Source of the DNA: an uncultured Enterobacterales bacterium
GTDB taxonomy: Bacteria; Pseudomonadota; Gammaproteobacteria; Enterobacterales; Enterobacteriaceae
Direction of reading: 5' to 3'
Length of the DNA: 41,008 nt
NCBI GenBank assembly: GCA_946478305.1
Contig: CAMLBO010000038.1
Span: 1-41,008 of the forward strand
Below the pieces are notes generated by a model, which was given only the letters and a program-made list of their open reading frames with translations, had not been told where the DNA came from and did not search any database. The stretch's first letter is position 1; each line of letters begins with the position of its first letter. The translations under genes and the position numbers were made by a program. Of the stretch, positions 6,891 to 16,696 are shown piece after piece.

Positions 6891-7014
6891 TACCCTAAAT
6901 AATTCATGTTGCAGGAAGGCGGCAAGTGAACGAACCCCGATGCACTTACTCAGGTAAGTGATTCGGGTGAGCGAGCGCAGCCAACGCACCTGCGATGTGA
7001 AGTATGACAGGTCT
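6891..7014 (+). repeat. Intergenic palindromic repeat, long copy
   Basis: About 124 bp starting TACCCTAAATAATTC. Its right end, read on the other strand (ACCTGTCATACTTC...GCAGG), resembles the left end, so the element is an imperfect palindrome. The first 15 bases recur exactly, inverted, at the end of the 66-bp element at 15049-15114, and its other end matches that element at 24 of 33 positions. I recall similar repeats from intergenic regions of Serratia and related genera. It carries no open frame and lies between the convergent ppnP and rdgC. Confidence 0.75.
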
Positions 7015-7030
7015 ATTTATAGCGGGTCTA

Positions 7031-7945
7031 TTAGCGTTGTGCTTCGCCGCCCAAAGCTTCGACCAGATTTTTGATCAGTGCGGCAATCTCACCAGTCATC
7101 AGGATAAAGTCTGCATCGAAACGCTGTGCGAAATCGTCGCGGTCAATATCATCGTTCTGTTCACGGATCACATCGCTGAACTTCAGACGCTTGATGCTGC
7201 CGTCATCGGCCAGCACCACGGCGATGCGTTCCTGCCAGTCCACGGCCAGTTTGGTGACCAGCTTACCGTTTTCGATATGCGTGGCGATTTCGTCGCTGAC
7301 CAGTGCCTGTTTTTTACAGCGGATCACGCCGCCTTCTTCCAGAATGGCTTTCAGCTCAGCTTCATCCTGTAAAGTAAAACCAGCCGGCGTTTCGCCAGAA
7401 CGCACCCATTCGGTCAGCGTCAGCTCAATCGGGCTTTCCATAGTGAGCGGAACGACAGGCAGTGAGCCCAGGCTTTTACGCAGCAACGCCAGCATGTCTT
7501 CGGCTTTCTTAGCGCTGGCGGCATCGACCATGATCAGATCATTAACGGTGTCGATCCACATATAGGTCTGGCTGAAACGGCTGAACGCGCGCGGCATCAG
7601 GGTGTGCAGCACTTCATCTTTCAGCGAGTCTTTCTCGGTTTTTTTCAGCTTACGGTGCTGTTCGCCTTCGATCTGGTCGATCTTCGCCTGCAGCTCCTGT
7701 TTGATCACCGGAGAGGGCAGGATCTTCTGTTCCTGACGGGCACACAGCAAGATCTGACCATTGTGTGAGTGAGTCAGCGCATCACCGCCGTGAGAACCCA
7801 TCGGTGCGACCCAACCGGTCTTCGCCATGTCCTGACTGCCGCAAGGTGTAAAGGTGAAGGCGCTTAACTGCTTTTCCATCTCGTCGGCAGACAAAGAGAC
7901 TTCACGGCTCAAACGATAGACCAACAAATTTTTAAACCATAACAT
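7031..7945 (-). CDS. rdgC: Recombination-associated protein RdgC
   Basis: A 304-residue protein (303 in E. coli). RdgC is a nucleoid-associated, ring-forming dimer that binds duplex DNA without sequence preference and restrains RecA. The sequence matches over its full length, from [14 protein letters not shown] to the C-terminal region LVEALGG. I chose ATG 7945 over 7969 because it gives the family N terminus. It is divergent from mak, as in E. coli, and shares with it the 176-base region 7946-8121. Confidence 0.95.
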   Translation of the reverse strand: MLWFKNLLVYRLSREVSLSADEMEKQLSAFTFTPCGSQDMAKTGWVAPMGSHGGDALTHSHNGQILLCARQEQKILPSPVIKQELQAKIDQIEGEQHRKLKKTEKDSLKDEVLHTLMPRAFSRFSQTYMWIDTVNDLIMVDAASAKKAEDMLALLRKSLGSLPVVPLTMESPIELTLTEWVRSGETPAGFTLQDEAELKAILEEGGVIRCKKQALVSDEIATHIENGKLVTKLAVDWQERIAVVLADDGSIKRLKFSDVIREQNDDIDRDDFAQRFDADFILMTGEIAALIKNLVEALGGEAQR

Positions 7946-8121
7946 GATGTTATCCCTGTCCGTGCGCACCCGTGGTACGCTGATTTATAGAATGCAGGGC
8001 GGCATGATACCCAATTGAGCGGCGTGCGTCGTTAGGAAATCTTCCCGCACAACCGCCTTTGGGTTCTACACTGATTAACCTGTACACCCTGAACCGCAGA
8101 CACCAACCAAGTGAGGCACCC

Positions 8122-9042
8122 GTGCGAATTGGCATTGATTTAGGTGGAACAAAAATTGAAGTAATCGCGTTGTCGGATGAAGGCCATGAACTGTTCCGCA
8201 AGCGTGTAGACACACCACGCAACGATTATGAAAAGACCCTGAAAGCCATTGAAGGCCTGGTGCTGGACGCCGAGAAAGCCACCGGCCATCGCGGCAGCGT
8301 GGGGCTGGGGATCCCGGGCACTTTGTCGCCGTTTACCGGCAAAGTTAAAAACGCCAATTCAGTGTGGCTGAACGGTCAGCAACTGGATGAGGACCTTGCC
8401 ACGCTGTTAGGGCGTGAAGTGCGCATCGCTAACGACGCCAACTGCCTGGCGGTGTCAGAAGCTACCGACGGTTCAGGCGCAGGAAGGAAAACAGTGTTTG
8501 CGGTGATCATCGGCACCGGCTGCGGATCCGGTATTGCATTGAATGCTGAAGCCCACGCAGGCGGCAATGGTAACGCCGGAGAGTGGGGGCATAACCCGCT
8601 GCCGTGGCCCGATGAAGACGAAATCCGCTTCGCGCAGGAAGTCCCCTGTTACTGCGGAAAATCAGGTTGCGTAGAAACCTTCTGCTCAGGTACCGGTTTT
8701 GAGGAGGATTATTTCCGTCTCTCAACCCAACGTTTGAAAGGTGCTGAAATTATTAAGCTCGCCAACGGCGGCGATCCGGTCGCTGAACTGGCGCTTGGCC
8801 GTTACGAACGTCGTTTAGCCAAGGCGCTGGCGAACGTGGTGAATATCCTGGACCCGGACGTTATTGTCTTCGGTGGTGGCATGAGCAACGTTGACCGCCT
8901 GTATCAGACCGTTCCTCTGTTATTAAAACAGTGGGTATTCGGCGGTGAATGCGAAACGCCAATCCTTAAAGCCACCCATGGTGATTCCAGCGGCGTTCGC
9001 GGCGCGGCATGGTTATGGCCGCAAGGTAGATTCACACTCTAA
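8122..9042 (+). CDS. mak: Fructokinase Mak (ROK family)
   Basis: A 306-residue sugar kinase that phosphorylates D-fructose (and more weakly mannose) with ATP. The N-terminal phosphate-binding motif is [10 protein letters not shown] (residues 4-13). The catalytic Asp is in NDANC (D105). The ROK zinc site is H157 with the CYCGKSGC cluster (C176, C178, C183), followed by ETFCSGTG. The start is GTG 8122, after GTGAGG at 8111-8116; the upstream in-frame ATG at 8059 would add 21 residues unlike the family. E. coli Mak is 302 residues. In E. coli araJ follows; here it is missing and an intergenic stretch leads to sbcC. Confidence 0.95.
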   Translation: MRIGIDLGGTKIEVIALSDEGHELFRKRVDTPRNDYEKTLKAIEGLVLDAEKATGHRGSVGLGIPGTLSPFTGKVKNANSVWLNGQQLDEDLATLLGREVRIANDANCLAVSEATDGSGAGRKTVFAVIIGTGCGSGIALNAEAHAGGNGNAGEWGHNPLPWPDEDEIRFAQEVPCYCGKSGCVETFCSGTGFEEDYFRLSTQRLKGAEIIKLANGGDPVAELALGRYERRLAKALANVVNILDPDVIVFGGGMSNVDRLYQTVPLLLKQWVFGGECETPILKATHGDSSGVRGAAWLWPQGRFTL

Positions 9043-9060
9043 ATCTTTTATTCCTCCCCC

Positions 9061-9105
9061 CAAAAAAAAGAGAACGGTCTGCCGGATCACCTAAGCAGAC
9101 CGTTC
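9061..9105 (-). terminator. Terminator for leftward transcription from sbcDC
   Basis: GAACGGTCTGC (9072-9082) and GCAGACCGTTC (9095-9105) form a perfect 11-bp stem. On the minus strand it is followed by a run of eight T (9062-9069), so it terminates transcripts coming from sbcDC or the small gene at 9220-9393. On the plus strand there is no T tract after the stem, so its effect on mak is uncertain. Confidence 0.8.
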
Positions 9106-9219
9106 GATAAGGCCTGTCACCGGCGTGGATACCCAGCGTACTCGTCACGCCCAGGTTATCGCTCCAGCCACAATACTCACCGGAAATCACCGGCCCGCGT
9201 CAGTGGCCGCAGTCAGCGG

Positions 9220-9393
9220 CTACTGCCTCCTCCTATTCTTAAATATTTCACATGCCTCGCTGTCAGCGACAGTAAAAACGGTGGTGGGGATCATACCGCC
9301 GGGCGTCATGACGCCACCGGTGATGGACAACCATTGCATCAGCTGGCGGCGGCGGGTCTGAGCTGCGTGGGTTTCAGGTTTACTGTTTTTCAT
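9220..9393 (-). CDS. Possible small protein with a twin-arginine-like motif
   Basis: A 57-codon frame in the 591-base gap between mak and sbcC. It starts at ATG 9393 behind an AAAGAGGT ribosome-binding site 7-8 bases upstream. The product begins with a polar stretch, then TRRRQLMQWLSITGG, which recalls a twin-arginine signal, then a Met/Pro/Gly-rich stretch, and ends in KNRRRQ encoded by three consecutive AGG codons. I do not recognise it and know no homologue. It could be a true small protein, a truncated remnant of a Tat-exported protein, or chance. Bases 9394-9633 hold only an inverted repeat (GCGGTTAGG/CCTAACCCGC on the minus strand) and no other gene that I can see. Confidence 0.3.
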   Translation of the reverse strand: MKNSKPETHAAQTRRRQLMQWLSITGGVMTPGGMIPTTVFTVADSEACEIFKNRRRQ

Positions 9394-9633
9394 CGGCTGA
9401 CCTCTTTGCGGTAATAAAGCCATGGCAGCGGGTTAGGGCAATGCCTATGCATAATCTGTATACCTAACCGCAAGCACAGGCCGTGCCATGTCGTGGATAA
9501 ACAGCACACAGCGGAATTTCAGCAGGAGGGTAAAAGAAAGGCGCACTGCGCTGGTGCGTAGAACCCACATCAGGACTGCCAGGTGGGCGATGGATGTGCA
9601 CGCCGCCAGCGTTTCGCCAGCGGCCTGAAGGAG

Positions 9634-12600
9634 TCAAACTTTAAACTGGTTGCTCAGGCGGCTGACGCCCAACCCGTTCACTTTGGTAACTTTGATTTGC
9701 ACCGGAATGCGGTCTTTCATCGCCTCGACATGACTGATCACGCCGATGGTTTTCCCTGAAGCATTCAGGCTGTCGAGGGCATCAAGCGCGGTGTCGAGCG
9801 TATCGGCGTCGAGCGTGCCGAAACCTTCGTCGAGGAACAGCGAGTCGATACGGGTTTTATCGCTGACCAGATCCGACAACGCCAGCGCCAGTGCCAGACT
9901 GACCAGGAAACTTTCGCCGCCGGAAAGCGTACGGGTGTCACGCACCGCGTCTGCTTGCCAGGTATCGACCACCTGTAACTCCAGCGCATCGCTGGTTTTA
10001 CGCTGTAACTGATAGCGGCCGTGCAGCTTCTCCAACTGCTTATTGGCTAAATAGACCAGATGATCCAGCGTCAGCCCTTGGGCGAATTTGCGGAATTTCG
10101 CGCCATCACTGGAGCCGATCAGCGTATTCAGATACCCCCAGTCGTCACAGGTCAGCTGTGCCTGCGCAATTTGGCCAATCAATGCCTGCTGTCCGCTGTG
10201 GCGCTCTTTGTCGAATTTTAGCTGGTTGCTGACTTCGCCAAGCTGCTGCTGTAACGCTTTCAACTGCTGCGTCAGTGCCGCCAGCTCTGCGGTGAGCTGA
10301 GTGAGATCACTCTCGGTCTCGCTAAGATGCGCTGGACGCGCCAGACGGTGAGCGTCCAGCGTCGCTTTTGCATCGTTCAGCAGCGCCTGCGCCTGGGCCA
10401 GTTGCTGTTGCAGACGCTCTTTTTGCTGCTGAAGTTGCTGGCGCAGGCTATCGTCAAGCAGGGCGAGTTTCACCGCGTCTTCGTCGGCAAACTCGCTGGC
10501 GTCCAAGGCCTGTTGCCACTCTCTTTCAGCCTGTTGCAGTCGTACTGTAGCCTGTTGAAGTTGCTGTTGCGTGCTGGCCAGCTGACCGGCCAGTTTATCG
10601 CGCTGTTCCTGGGCTTTGTTCAGCGCTTCGGTCGCGACGCTTACCGCTTTCTCTGCGGCTAACTGTTGCTGATGTAAGTGCTCGCGAACATGAGCAATCT
10701 GGCGATCGCCGAACAGAACGCGACGCTGCGCATTCAACTGCGTCAGCGTTTTCTCGCCTTCGGTAAACTGTTTTTGCAGGTGCTCCAGCTGTTCCTGACG
10801 TTTAACCTGACTTTGCTGGATAAGCGTGAAGCGCTCGGTCAGCAGGGCGGTGTGCTGCTGCACTTGTTGCTGCGCATTCACGGCATCATTCAGCGCGTCT
10901 TTCGCCTGTTGCAGCGCACGTGCCAACTGTTCGTGCTGACTCAGCAAATCCTGAGACTGCTGTTCCTCGCGATCGCGTTCCGCCAGCCATTGCTGAACGG
11001 CATCCGTGTCCTGTAACCCGAAGGTCAGATTCAGCGGCGCGCTCAGTTGCTGCCAGCTTTCGAGTTGTGCATTCAGCTGTTGCTGATCCTGCTCCCGCTG
11101 CGTTTGGAGGCGCATTTGCTGCTCTTTCAGGCCTTTGATCTTCGCCGCCAGCTCAATACCGCTGGCTTTTGCCATGTCGAATTCGGCCTGCATTTTTTCG
11201 ACTCGCTGCGCGGTTTCCGACGGTTTCACGTCCTGATAGTTTTCTACCGCCGGATGCGATGTCGAACCGCACAGCGGACAGGCTTTGCCACTTTGCAGAT
11301 TCGCGCGCTCGGCAGTGAGGCTGACGATCAGTTCTTCATTTTTCAGCCGCGCTTTGACGTCGTTGAGGTGTTCCAGCTGCTTCTGGCATTGCAGACGGAT
11401 CGTGCCCAGCCGCTGTTCTTCTTCCAAGACCTGTGTCTGGATCTGCGCGAAATCGGCATTTTGCTGCATTACGCGGCGGTTCAGCGGAGGAAAGTGTTGC
11501 GCGAGGGAATACAATTGCTGGCGCACCGGCCGCAGTTGCGTCAGCTCCGCCTGCCGTTTCTGCAACGCCGCCAGCGGATGCTGATTATCCAACGCCGTCT
11601 GACGCTGTTGCTGCACTGTCAGCGCGTCGGTCAGCGCGGTATGGCGCGTCAGATGCTGTCGGCTTTGTTCCTCCCGTTTCTGGCGTTCCTCGGTCAGCTG
11701 TTGCAGCGCGAGATTCTGCTCGCTGACCTGTTTTTGCACGTCGTTTACCGACCGCTGCGTTTCTGTTTGCGATTTCTGCCACAGGGCGATGTTGTTATCC
11801 AGCGGCAGGATCTGTTCTTCAATCAGCGTCTGCTGCTGGCGCTGGTCTTCCGCCTGTTTCTGGCGCGCACTTTGCGCCTGTTCGGCGGCCAGCTTCAGCG
11901 GCGTCATCTGCGCAAGTTGCTGCTCCTGCTGATGGATCAGCTGCGCGGTCTGTTGTTGCAGACTCAGGGTTTCCTGCTGACAGCGCTGGCGATCGTTCAG
12001 TCGTGAACGGAGTTTTTCCGCCGGTTCGCTGCGTGCCAGTTGCTGCAACTGCGGCGCAGCCTGCGCCATTTCATGCTCCGTCGCGGCCAGCTGTTGCACC
12101 GATTGCTGATGCTTTTGCTGCACCTGCTGCCACTGTTGTAGCCAGCTGAGGTCCTGCTGACGTTGCAACGCCTGCTGGCTGAGGCTCATTTCCTGCGCGT
12201 TGAGTGCTTTAAGCTGCGCTTCCAGCGCCAGACGCTGTTCTGCGCTAAGCAACTCGATGCCTACCATGCGTTGATGCAAACCGTCGAGCGCCACGCGCGC
12301 CTCTTTATGTTGTTCGAACACGCGTTCAGACAGACGGCCGTAGATCTCGGTGCCGGTCAGTTCTTCGAGCAGTTCGGCGCGGTCGTTGGCGTCGGCATTG
12401 AGGAAGGCGGCGAACTGACCCTGCGACAGCATCATCGATTTGGTGAAACGCCCGAAATCCAGTCCGGTTAATTGGGCAATGGCGTCGAGTTTATCGCGGA
12501 CTTTATCCGCCAGAATTTTGCCGTCGGCCAGCAGCGCCAGCTCGACCTTCGGTGCCTGTAAATTGCCGTCCGGCGAGTTTTTAGCGCGGCGCTGGCTCCA

Positions 12601-12882
12601 GAAGGCGCGGTAGCCGATGCCTTTCACTTCAAATTCCACTTCAGCCAGCGATTCGGCCGTATGACGGGTCATCAGCTCGTTTTGCGTAGGGGAAACGTTA
12701 AGGCGCGGCGTCTGGTGATAGAGCGCCAGACAGATGGCGTCGAGTAGGGTGGTTTTCCCCGCACCGGTCGGGCCTGTGATGGCAAACAAACCGTTGCTGG
12801 CAAAGGGCTCGGCGGTGAAATCGATTTTCCATTCACCTTCCAAAGAATTAAGGTTTTTCAAACGCAGGCTGAGAATTTTCAT
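9634..12882 (-). CDS. sbcC: Exonuclease subunit SbcC (Rad50-like ATPase)
   Basis: A 1082-residue SMC-like ATPase (1048 in E. coli) that with SbcD cleaves DNA hairpins and protein-blocked ends and processes long palindromes. Walker A is GPTGAGKTT (residues 37-45). Long Gln-rich coiled coils flank a zinc hook, CPLCG at about 535-539, where two molecules join. Near the C terminus are the ABC signature LSGGESFL and Walker [13 protein letters not shown]. The coiled-coil arms are unusually rich in glutamine, which gives long spurious open frames on the other strand (for example 11047-12006). The start codon overlaps the sbcD stop in TCAT (plus strand 12879-12882), showing translational coupling. 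Confidence 0.97.
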   Translation of the reverse strand: MKILSLRLKNLNSLEGEWKIDFTAEPFASNGLFAITGPTGAGKTTLLDAICLALYHQTPRLNVSPTQNELMTRHTAESLAEVEFEVKGIGYRAFWSQRRAKNSPDGNLQAPKVELALLADGKILADKVRDKLDAIAQLTGLDFGRFTKSMMLSQGQFAAFLNADANDRAELLEELTGTEIYGRLSERVFEQHKEARVALDGLHQRMVGIELLSAEQRLALEAQLKALNAQEMSLSQQALQRQQDLSWLQQWQQVQQKHQQSVQQLAATEHEMAQAAPQLQQLARSEPAEKLRSRLNDRQRCQQETLSLQQQTAQLIHQQEQQLAQMTPLKLAAEQAQSARQKQAEDQRQQQTLIEEQILPLDNNIALWQKSQTETQRSVNDVQKQVSEQNLALQQLTEERQKREEQSRQHLTRHTALTDALTVQQQRQTALDNQHPLAALQKRQAELTQLRPVRQQLYSLAQHFPPLNRRVMQQNADFAQIQTQVLEEEQRLGTIRLQCQKQLEHLNDVKARLKNEELIVSLTAERANLQSGKACPLCGSTSHPAVENYQDVKPSETAQRVEKMQAEFDMAKASGIELAAKIKGLKEQQMRLQTQREQDQQQLNAQLESWQQLSAPLNLTFGLQDTDAVQQWLAERDREEQQSQDLLSQHEQLARALQQAKDALNDAVNAQQQVQQHTALLTERFTLIQQSQVKRQEQLEHLQKQFTEGEKTLTQLNAQRRVLFGDRQIAHVREHLHQQQLAAEKAVSVATEALNKAQEQRDKLAGQLASTQQQLQQATVRLQQAEREWQQALDASEFADEDAVKLALLDDSLRQQLQQQKERLQQQLAQAQALLNDAKATLDAHRLARPAHLSETESDLTQLTAELAALTQQLKALQQQLGEVSNQLKFDKERHSGQQALIGQIAQAQLTCDDWGYLNTLIGSSDGAKFRKFAQGLTLDHLVYLANKQLEKLHGRYQLQRKTSDALELQVVDTWQADAVRDTRTLSGGESFLVSLALALALSDLVSDKTRIDSLFLDEGFGTLDADTLDTALDALDSLNASGKTIGVISHVEAMKDRIPVQIKVTKVNGLGVSRLSNQFKV

Positions 12883-14117
12883 TGTGCGCTCTCTTCGGTT
12901 GACGTGCCGCTCTGTACCTGTTCGACGACCTGAGCGAACATCGTGCGCATCCGCGCCTGACGGCTGTCATCCACTTCGGCTTCCAGCGCCAGGCGGCGTT
13001 CAAATACTTCGCTGACGCTCAGTTCGCTGAGCGTCTCTTTTTCCTGTTGCGAAATACTGTGTTGCCGCTGCTCTTTGCTGCGGCGAAGTAATACTACTTC
13101 TACCGGCAGGTCGGCGGTCAGGGCCTGAATACGACGCTGAATATCGCTGAGGTAATCCTGCGTGGCGACTTCAATATCCAGCCACACCGGCTTGCTGGCA
13201 TCGGTATCTGCAAACTGTGTTAACTGCTGTTCGATGTCGGCGAGCGTACCTTTAATCATCCGCATCGGCTGAAATTGCGGGATCTCCAGCGTGTCGATCG
13301 CCTTGAGCGCTGCGCCGTCGAAGTCGAGTAAATAGACGCTTTTCACTTTGCTCAGCTCGTCAAAGCTCAGGGCAATCGGCGAGCCGCTGTAACGGATATG
13401 CTCGGTTTTTGCCACACACTGGGCGCGGTGAATGTGCCCGAGGGCGACGTAATCTACCGGCGGAAATGCCTGCGCCGGGAAGGCATCGAGCGTGCCAATA
13501 TAGATGTCGCGCACCGAGTCAGAGGTGCTGACGCCGACGGTGGTCAGATGGCCGGTGGCGATGATCGGTAACGGCACGCCGAGGCGGTCGCGCTCAGCCA
13601 GCGCGGCCTGATAAAGCGCGTCATAGTGAGCGGCGATGGCTTCCTGCAACACCAGCTGTTTGTCGCTGCCGGACTGACCGGCCTGGCTGGCTATCAAATC
13701 GCGTGGACGCAGGAACGGAATAGCGCAAAGCACCGCACCTGGCGTGCCATCACGGTGATTGAGTACCAGAATTTGCTGCGACAGGTCTTCGCCAACGGTG
13801 GCAATCACCCGGGTATTGAGGCAGGAGAGCAGCTCACGTGATTCATTGAGCGTTGCCACAGAATCATGATTTCCTGCCAGCACAATCAGCTGACAGCCGG
13901 TATGTTGCAGTTCTACAACAAAGCGGTTATACAATTCGCGGGCGTAACTTGGGGGGGAGCCCGTATCGAAAATATCCCCGGCTACAATCACGGCGTCAAC
14001 CTGATGATTTTCCACCTGTTCCGTCAGCCAGCGTAAGAACGACTGATGCTCGGCGGCGCGGCTTTTAGTGAAGAAGTACTGACCAAGATGCCAGTCTGAG
14101 GTGTGAATCAGGCGCAT
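12879..14117 (-). CDS. sbcD: Exonuclease subunit SbcD (Mre11-like nuclease)
   Basis: A 412-residue metallo-phosphoesterase, the nuclease partner of SbcC. The manganese-binding motifs appear in order: TSDWHLG (D8, H10), AGDIFD, GNHDS, ATGHLT and LGHIHRAQ. The start at ATG 14117 gives the family N terminus ([11 protein letters not shown]); the open frame extends 37 codons further upstream without resemblance to the family. E. coli SbcD has 400 residues. The gene is divergent from phoB and lies 241 bases from it; the phoB Pho box is in this shared region. Confidence 0.97.
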   Translation of the reverse strand: MRLIHTSDWHLGQYFFTKSRAAEHQSFLRWLTEQVENHQVDAVIVAGDIFDTGSPPSYARELYNRFVVELQHTGCQLIVLAGNHDSVATLNESRELLSCLNTRVIATVGEDLSQQILVLNHRDGTPGAVLCAIPFLRPRDLIASQAGQSGSDKQLVLQEAIAAHYDALYQAALAERDRLGVPLPIIATGHLTTVGVSTSDSVRDIYIGTLDAFPAQAFPPVDYVALGHIHRAQCVAKTEHIRYSGSPIALSFDELSKVKSVYLLDFDGAALKAIDTLEIPQFQPMRMIKGTLADIEQQLTQFADTDASKPVWLDIEVATQDYLSDIQRRIQALTADLPVEVVLLRRSKEQRQHSISQQEKETLSELSVSEVFERRLALEAEVDDSRQARMRTMFAQVVEQVQSGTSTEESAQ

Positions 14118-14275
14118 GAAACTCCCGTAGTGAAGTGTGCCAGGACGTAGTACCGCGAACAATGCCGCAAAGTATAAACGCCAGCGGGGGCCGCTGTCCC
14201 TGCTAAATAAGCGGCATTTCAGTGGCATGACGCAATAATGAAGGCTTAGCTACACTTAGTTTGCTGGCTTTTCTT

Positions 14276-14309
14276 TTTTCATAAATCTGTCACAAAACTG
14301 ACGCATAAT
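14276..14309 (+). promoter_or_regulatory. Pho box and -10 element of phoB
   Basis: Three 7-base repeats spaced 11 bases apart (TTTTCAT, CTGTCAC, CTGACGC) are separated by A/T-rich 4-mers. The first 18 bases match the PhoB consensus (CTGTCAT-A/T-CTGTCAC) except for the first and third bases. CATAAT at 14304-14309 can serve as the -10, the boxes standing in for a -35. The region is almost the same as that before E. coli phoB, which PhoB activates under phosphate starvation. Confidence 0.93.
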
Positions 14310-14358
14310 GCCCTCCGCAATCAAACAATTGATCGCTAACCTATTGGCAGGATCTACG

Positions 14359-15048
14359 ATGGCTAGACGTATATTAGTGGTTGAAGATGAAGCTCCGATC
14401 CGTGAAATGGTCTGCTTCGTATTGGAACAGAATGGCTATCAGGCAGTTGAAGCAGAAGATTTTGACTCGGCAATCGCCCGGTTAATCGAACCTTTCCCCG
14501 AACTTATTTTGCTCGACTGGATGTTACCCGGCGGTTCCGGTATTCAGTTCATCAAACACCTCAAACGCGAAGCCTTAACGCGTGAAATTCCTGTCATGAT
14601 GTTGACGGCGCGCGGCGAAGAAGAAGACCGGGTGCGTGGCCTGGAAGTAGGGGCTGATGACTACATCACCAAGCCTTTCTCTCCGAAGGAGCTGGTGGCG
14701 CGCATTAAAGCCGTCATGCGCCGAATTTCACCGATGGCGGTGGAAGAGGTGATCGACATGCAGGGCCTGATCCTCGACCCGTCCTCACACCGCGTGATGG
14801 CCAACGAGCAGGCGCTCGACATGGGCCCGACCGAGTTCAAACTGCTGCACTTCTTTATGACCCACTCAGAACGCGTTTACAGCCGCGAACAGTTGCTCAA
14901 TAACGTCTGGGGCACTAACGTGTATGTGGAAGACCGCACGGTGGATGTTCATATCCGTCGCCTGCGCAAGGCGTTGGAAACCAGCGGGCACGACCGGATG
15001 ATTCAAACCGTGCGCGGGACCGGATACCGGTTCTCAACGCGCTACTAA
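14359..15048 (+). CDS. phoB: Phosphate regulon response regulator PhoB
   Basis: A 229-residue OmpR-type response regulator, the same length as in E. coli. The receiver domain (about 1-120) has the acidic pair E9-D10, the phospho-acceptor D53 in LLDWMLPG, T83 in MLTARG, and K105 in ITKPFSP. The C-terminal winged helix (about 130-229) has the recognition region [17 protein letters not shown]. When phosphorylated by PhoR it binds Pho boxes and activates phosphate-starvation genes. The start at ATG 14359 follows GGCAGGA; the in-frame ATG at 14308 overlaps the promoter and is not used. phoR follows after 90 bases that contain a repeat element. Confidence 0.98.
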   Translation: MARRILVVEDEAPIREMVCFVLEQNGYQAVEAEDFDSAIARLIEPFPELILLDWMLPGGSGIQFIKHLKREALTREIPVMMLTARGEEEDRVRGLEVGADDYITKPFSPKELVARIKAVMRRISPMAVEEVIDMQGLILDPSSHRVMANEQALDMGPTEFKLLHFFMTHSERVYSREQLLNNVWGTNVYVEDRTVDVHIRRLRKALETSGHDRMIQTVRGTGYRFSTRY

Positions 15049-15114
15049 TACCCGTCGTAATTCAAGCAGCAGGCGTGTTGGCGCGCCTCTGGATGACGCG
15101 AATTATTTAGGGTA
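15049..15114 (-). repeat. Intergenic palindromic repeat, short copy, between phoB and phoR
   Basis: A 66-bp element bounded by TACCC and GGGTA that starts directly after the phoB stop codon. Its right end, GAATTATTTAGGGTA, is the exact reverse complement of the first 15 bases of the repeat at 6891. Its left end matches that repeat's other end at 24 of 33 positions. It is thus the same family in opposite orientation with the middle deleted. In the phoBR transcript the two ends could fold together. Confidence 0.75.
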
Positions 15115-15138
15115 GTGAACAACTGGCGGGGAATCTGT

Positions 15139-16464
15139 GTGTTAGAACGTCTGTCCTGGAAACGGCTGGCCGGAGAACTGTTTCTGTTCTGCCTGCCGGC
15201 GCTGATCATCGGTATTTTCTTCGGCCACTTTGGCTGGTTGCTTTTTGCGTCGCTGCTGGTGGCGCTGGGCTGGAACTATTATAACCAATTGAAACTTTCT
15301 CACTGGTTATGGCTCGATCGCAGTATTACCCCACCTAATGGCCGCTGGAGCTGGGAGCCGCTGTTTTATGGCCTCAACCAGATGCAGATGCGTAACCGTC
15401 GGCGCCGGCGTGAGCTTGGTCAACTGATTAAACGTTTTCGCAGCGGGGCTGAATCACTGCCTGATGCGGTGGTGCTGGCGACTGAAGAGGGCAATATCTT
15501 CTGGTGTAACGGTCTGGCACAGGACCTGCTGGGCTTTCGCTGGCCGGAAGATAACGGACAGCATATTTTCAACCTGTTACGTTACCCTGAATTTCGCGCC
15601 TGGGTTCAGGCCCGCGAATTTGATCGTGCCCTGAATTTACAGCTGAACAACGATCACTACGTAGAGTTTCGCGTCATGCCTTATTCAGAAGGGCAGTTGC
15701 TGATGGTGGCGCGCGATGTGACCCAGATGCGCCAACTCGAAGGTGCCCGTCGTAACTTCTTCGCCAACGTAAGCCACGAATTACGTACGCCGCTGACGGT
15801 GTTACAGGGCTATTTAGAGATGATGGAAGACGAGAAGCTGGAAGAACCTTTTCGCACTAAAGCGCTGGACACCATGCAGGAGCAGACCCGTCGCATGGAC
15901 GGACTGGTTAAGCAACTGCTGACGCTCTCGCGCATTGAGGCGGCCACGAATATCGATCTTAATGAGCGGGTGGATATGCCGCTGATGCTGGGAATGCTCG
16001 AACGGGAAGTGCAAACCCTGAGCAGTGGTCGTCACGATATCGTGTTTCGCGTTAATGATAAATTGCAGGTATTTGGCAATGAAGATCAGTTGCGCAGCGC
16101 GGTGTCGAATCTGGTTTACAACTCGGTTAACCATACGCCGTCAGGCACACGGGTTGAAGTGAGCTGGCAGCAGACGCCCCTCGGCGCACAATTCCAGGTC
16201 AGCGATAATGGTCCTGGCATCGAACCACAGCATTTACCGCGTCTGACTGAGCGTTTCTATCGCGTGGACAAGGCCCGTTCACGCCAGACCGGCGGCAGCG
16301 GACTGGGGCTCGCGATCGTTAAACATGCACTCAGCCATCACAATGCCAAACTGGATATCATCAGTGAAGTCGGCACCGGCACCCGGTTTATGTTCACGCT
16401 GCCACAACGGTTGATTGTTCCGGCAGGGCACAGCAGCGGAGTACGGGTCAGACATCCTGAGTAA
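15139..16464 (+). CDS. phoR: Phosphate regulon sensor histidine kinase PhoR
   Basis: A 441-residue inner-membrane kinase (431 in E. coli). Two membrane segments lie at about residues 14-50, with no large periplasmic domain. A linker and PAS domain (about 95-195) follow. The dimerisation/phosphoacceptor motif is [10 protein letters not shown] with H213, and the ATPase domain carries the N box, DNGPGI and [12 protein letters not shown]. PhoR phosphorylates PhoB in low phosphate and dephosphorylates it in high phosphate, signalling through PstSCAB-PhoU. The start is GTG 15139 behind CGGGGA (15127-15132), giving the family start [10 protein letters not shown]. An in-frame GTG at 15115 lies next to the repeat and lacks a ribosome-binding site. 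Confidence 0.97.
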   Translation: MLERLSWKRLAGELFLFCLPALIIGIFFGHFGWLLFASLLVALGWNYYNQLKLSHWLWLDRSITPPNGRWSWEPLFYGLNQMQMRNRRRRRELGQLIKRFRSGAESLPDAVVLATEEGNIFWCNGLAQDLLGFRWPEDNGQHIFNLLRYPEFRAWVQAREFDRALNLQLNNDHYVEFRVMPYSEGQLLMVARDVTQMRQLEGARRNFFANVSHELRTPLTVLQGYLEMMEDEKLEEPFRTKALDTMQEQTRRMDGLVKQLLTLSRIEAATNIDLNERVDMPLMLGMLEREVQTLSSGRHDIVFRVNDKLQVFGNEDQLRSAVSNLVYNSVNHTPSGTRVEVSWQQTPLGAQFQVSDNGPGIEPQHLPRLTERFYRVDKARSRQTGGSGLGLAIVKHALSHHNAKLDIISEVGTGTRFMFTLPQRLIVPAGHSSGVRVRHPE

Positions 16465-16468
16465 CCGG

Positions 16469-16496
16469 AAAGCTGCTGAGCAAGCAGCTTTTTTTA
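16469..16496 (+). terminator. Rho-independent terminator after phoR
   Basis: AAAGCTGCT (16469-16477) pairs with AGCAGCTTT (16483-16491) around a 5-base loop, and the T run extends to 16495. Confidence 0.9.
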
Positions 16497-16521
16497 TCTT
16501 GTGTAAATCTCACCTGCATCA

Positions 16522-16534
16522 TGAATTTCCTTCA
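16522..16534 (+). promoter_or_regulatory. Perfect MetR box upstream of the MetE-like gene
   Basis: TGAA-TTTCC-TTCA matches the MetR consensus TGAA-N5-TTCA exactly and is embedded in the longer palindrome ATGAA-N5-TTCAT. MetR is the LysR-type activator of metE and metH, using homocysteine as co-effector. The site lies 163 bases before the start codon of the methionine synthase homologue. Confidence 0.65.
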
Positions 16535-16592
16535 TACCCCATGAAAAATCCTCGTTTGTCGATAAATCCTTTGCATGACAAGATGGCCTTAA

Positions 16593-16616
16593 GGATGTTT
16601 AGCCATCCAGATGGCT
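16593..16616 (+). promoter_or_regulatory. Candidate MetJ operator (tandem 8-mers)
   Basis: Three adjacent 8-mers, GGATGTTT, AGCCATCC and AGATGGCT, match the MetJ met box AGACGTCT at 5, 5 and 6 of 8 positions. A further AGATGGCC lies at 16581. The last two form an inverted repeat, AGCCATC-CA-GATGGCT. The match is moderate; the argument is strengthened by the MetR box nearby and by the gene downstream. Confidence 0.35.
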
Positions 16617-16696
16617 TAATGTAACTTCAGGTAACTATTCACTTTGTAAATCATTTGCTTCCCGCTCATGGCGTGAGGTGACTTCAGGAGATTTTC

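Noticed and set aside
11047-12006. A 319-codon open frame on the plus strand opposite sbcC
   Set aside because: It mirrors the Gln/Leu-rich coiled coils of sbcC on the other strand, gives a Leu/Arg/Gln-rich low-complexity translation, and has no ribosome-binding site.
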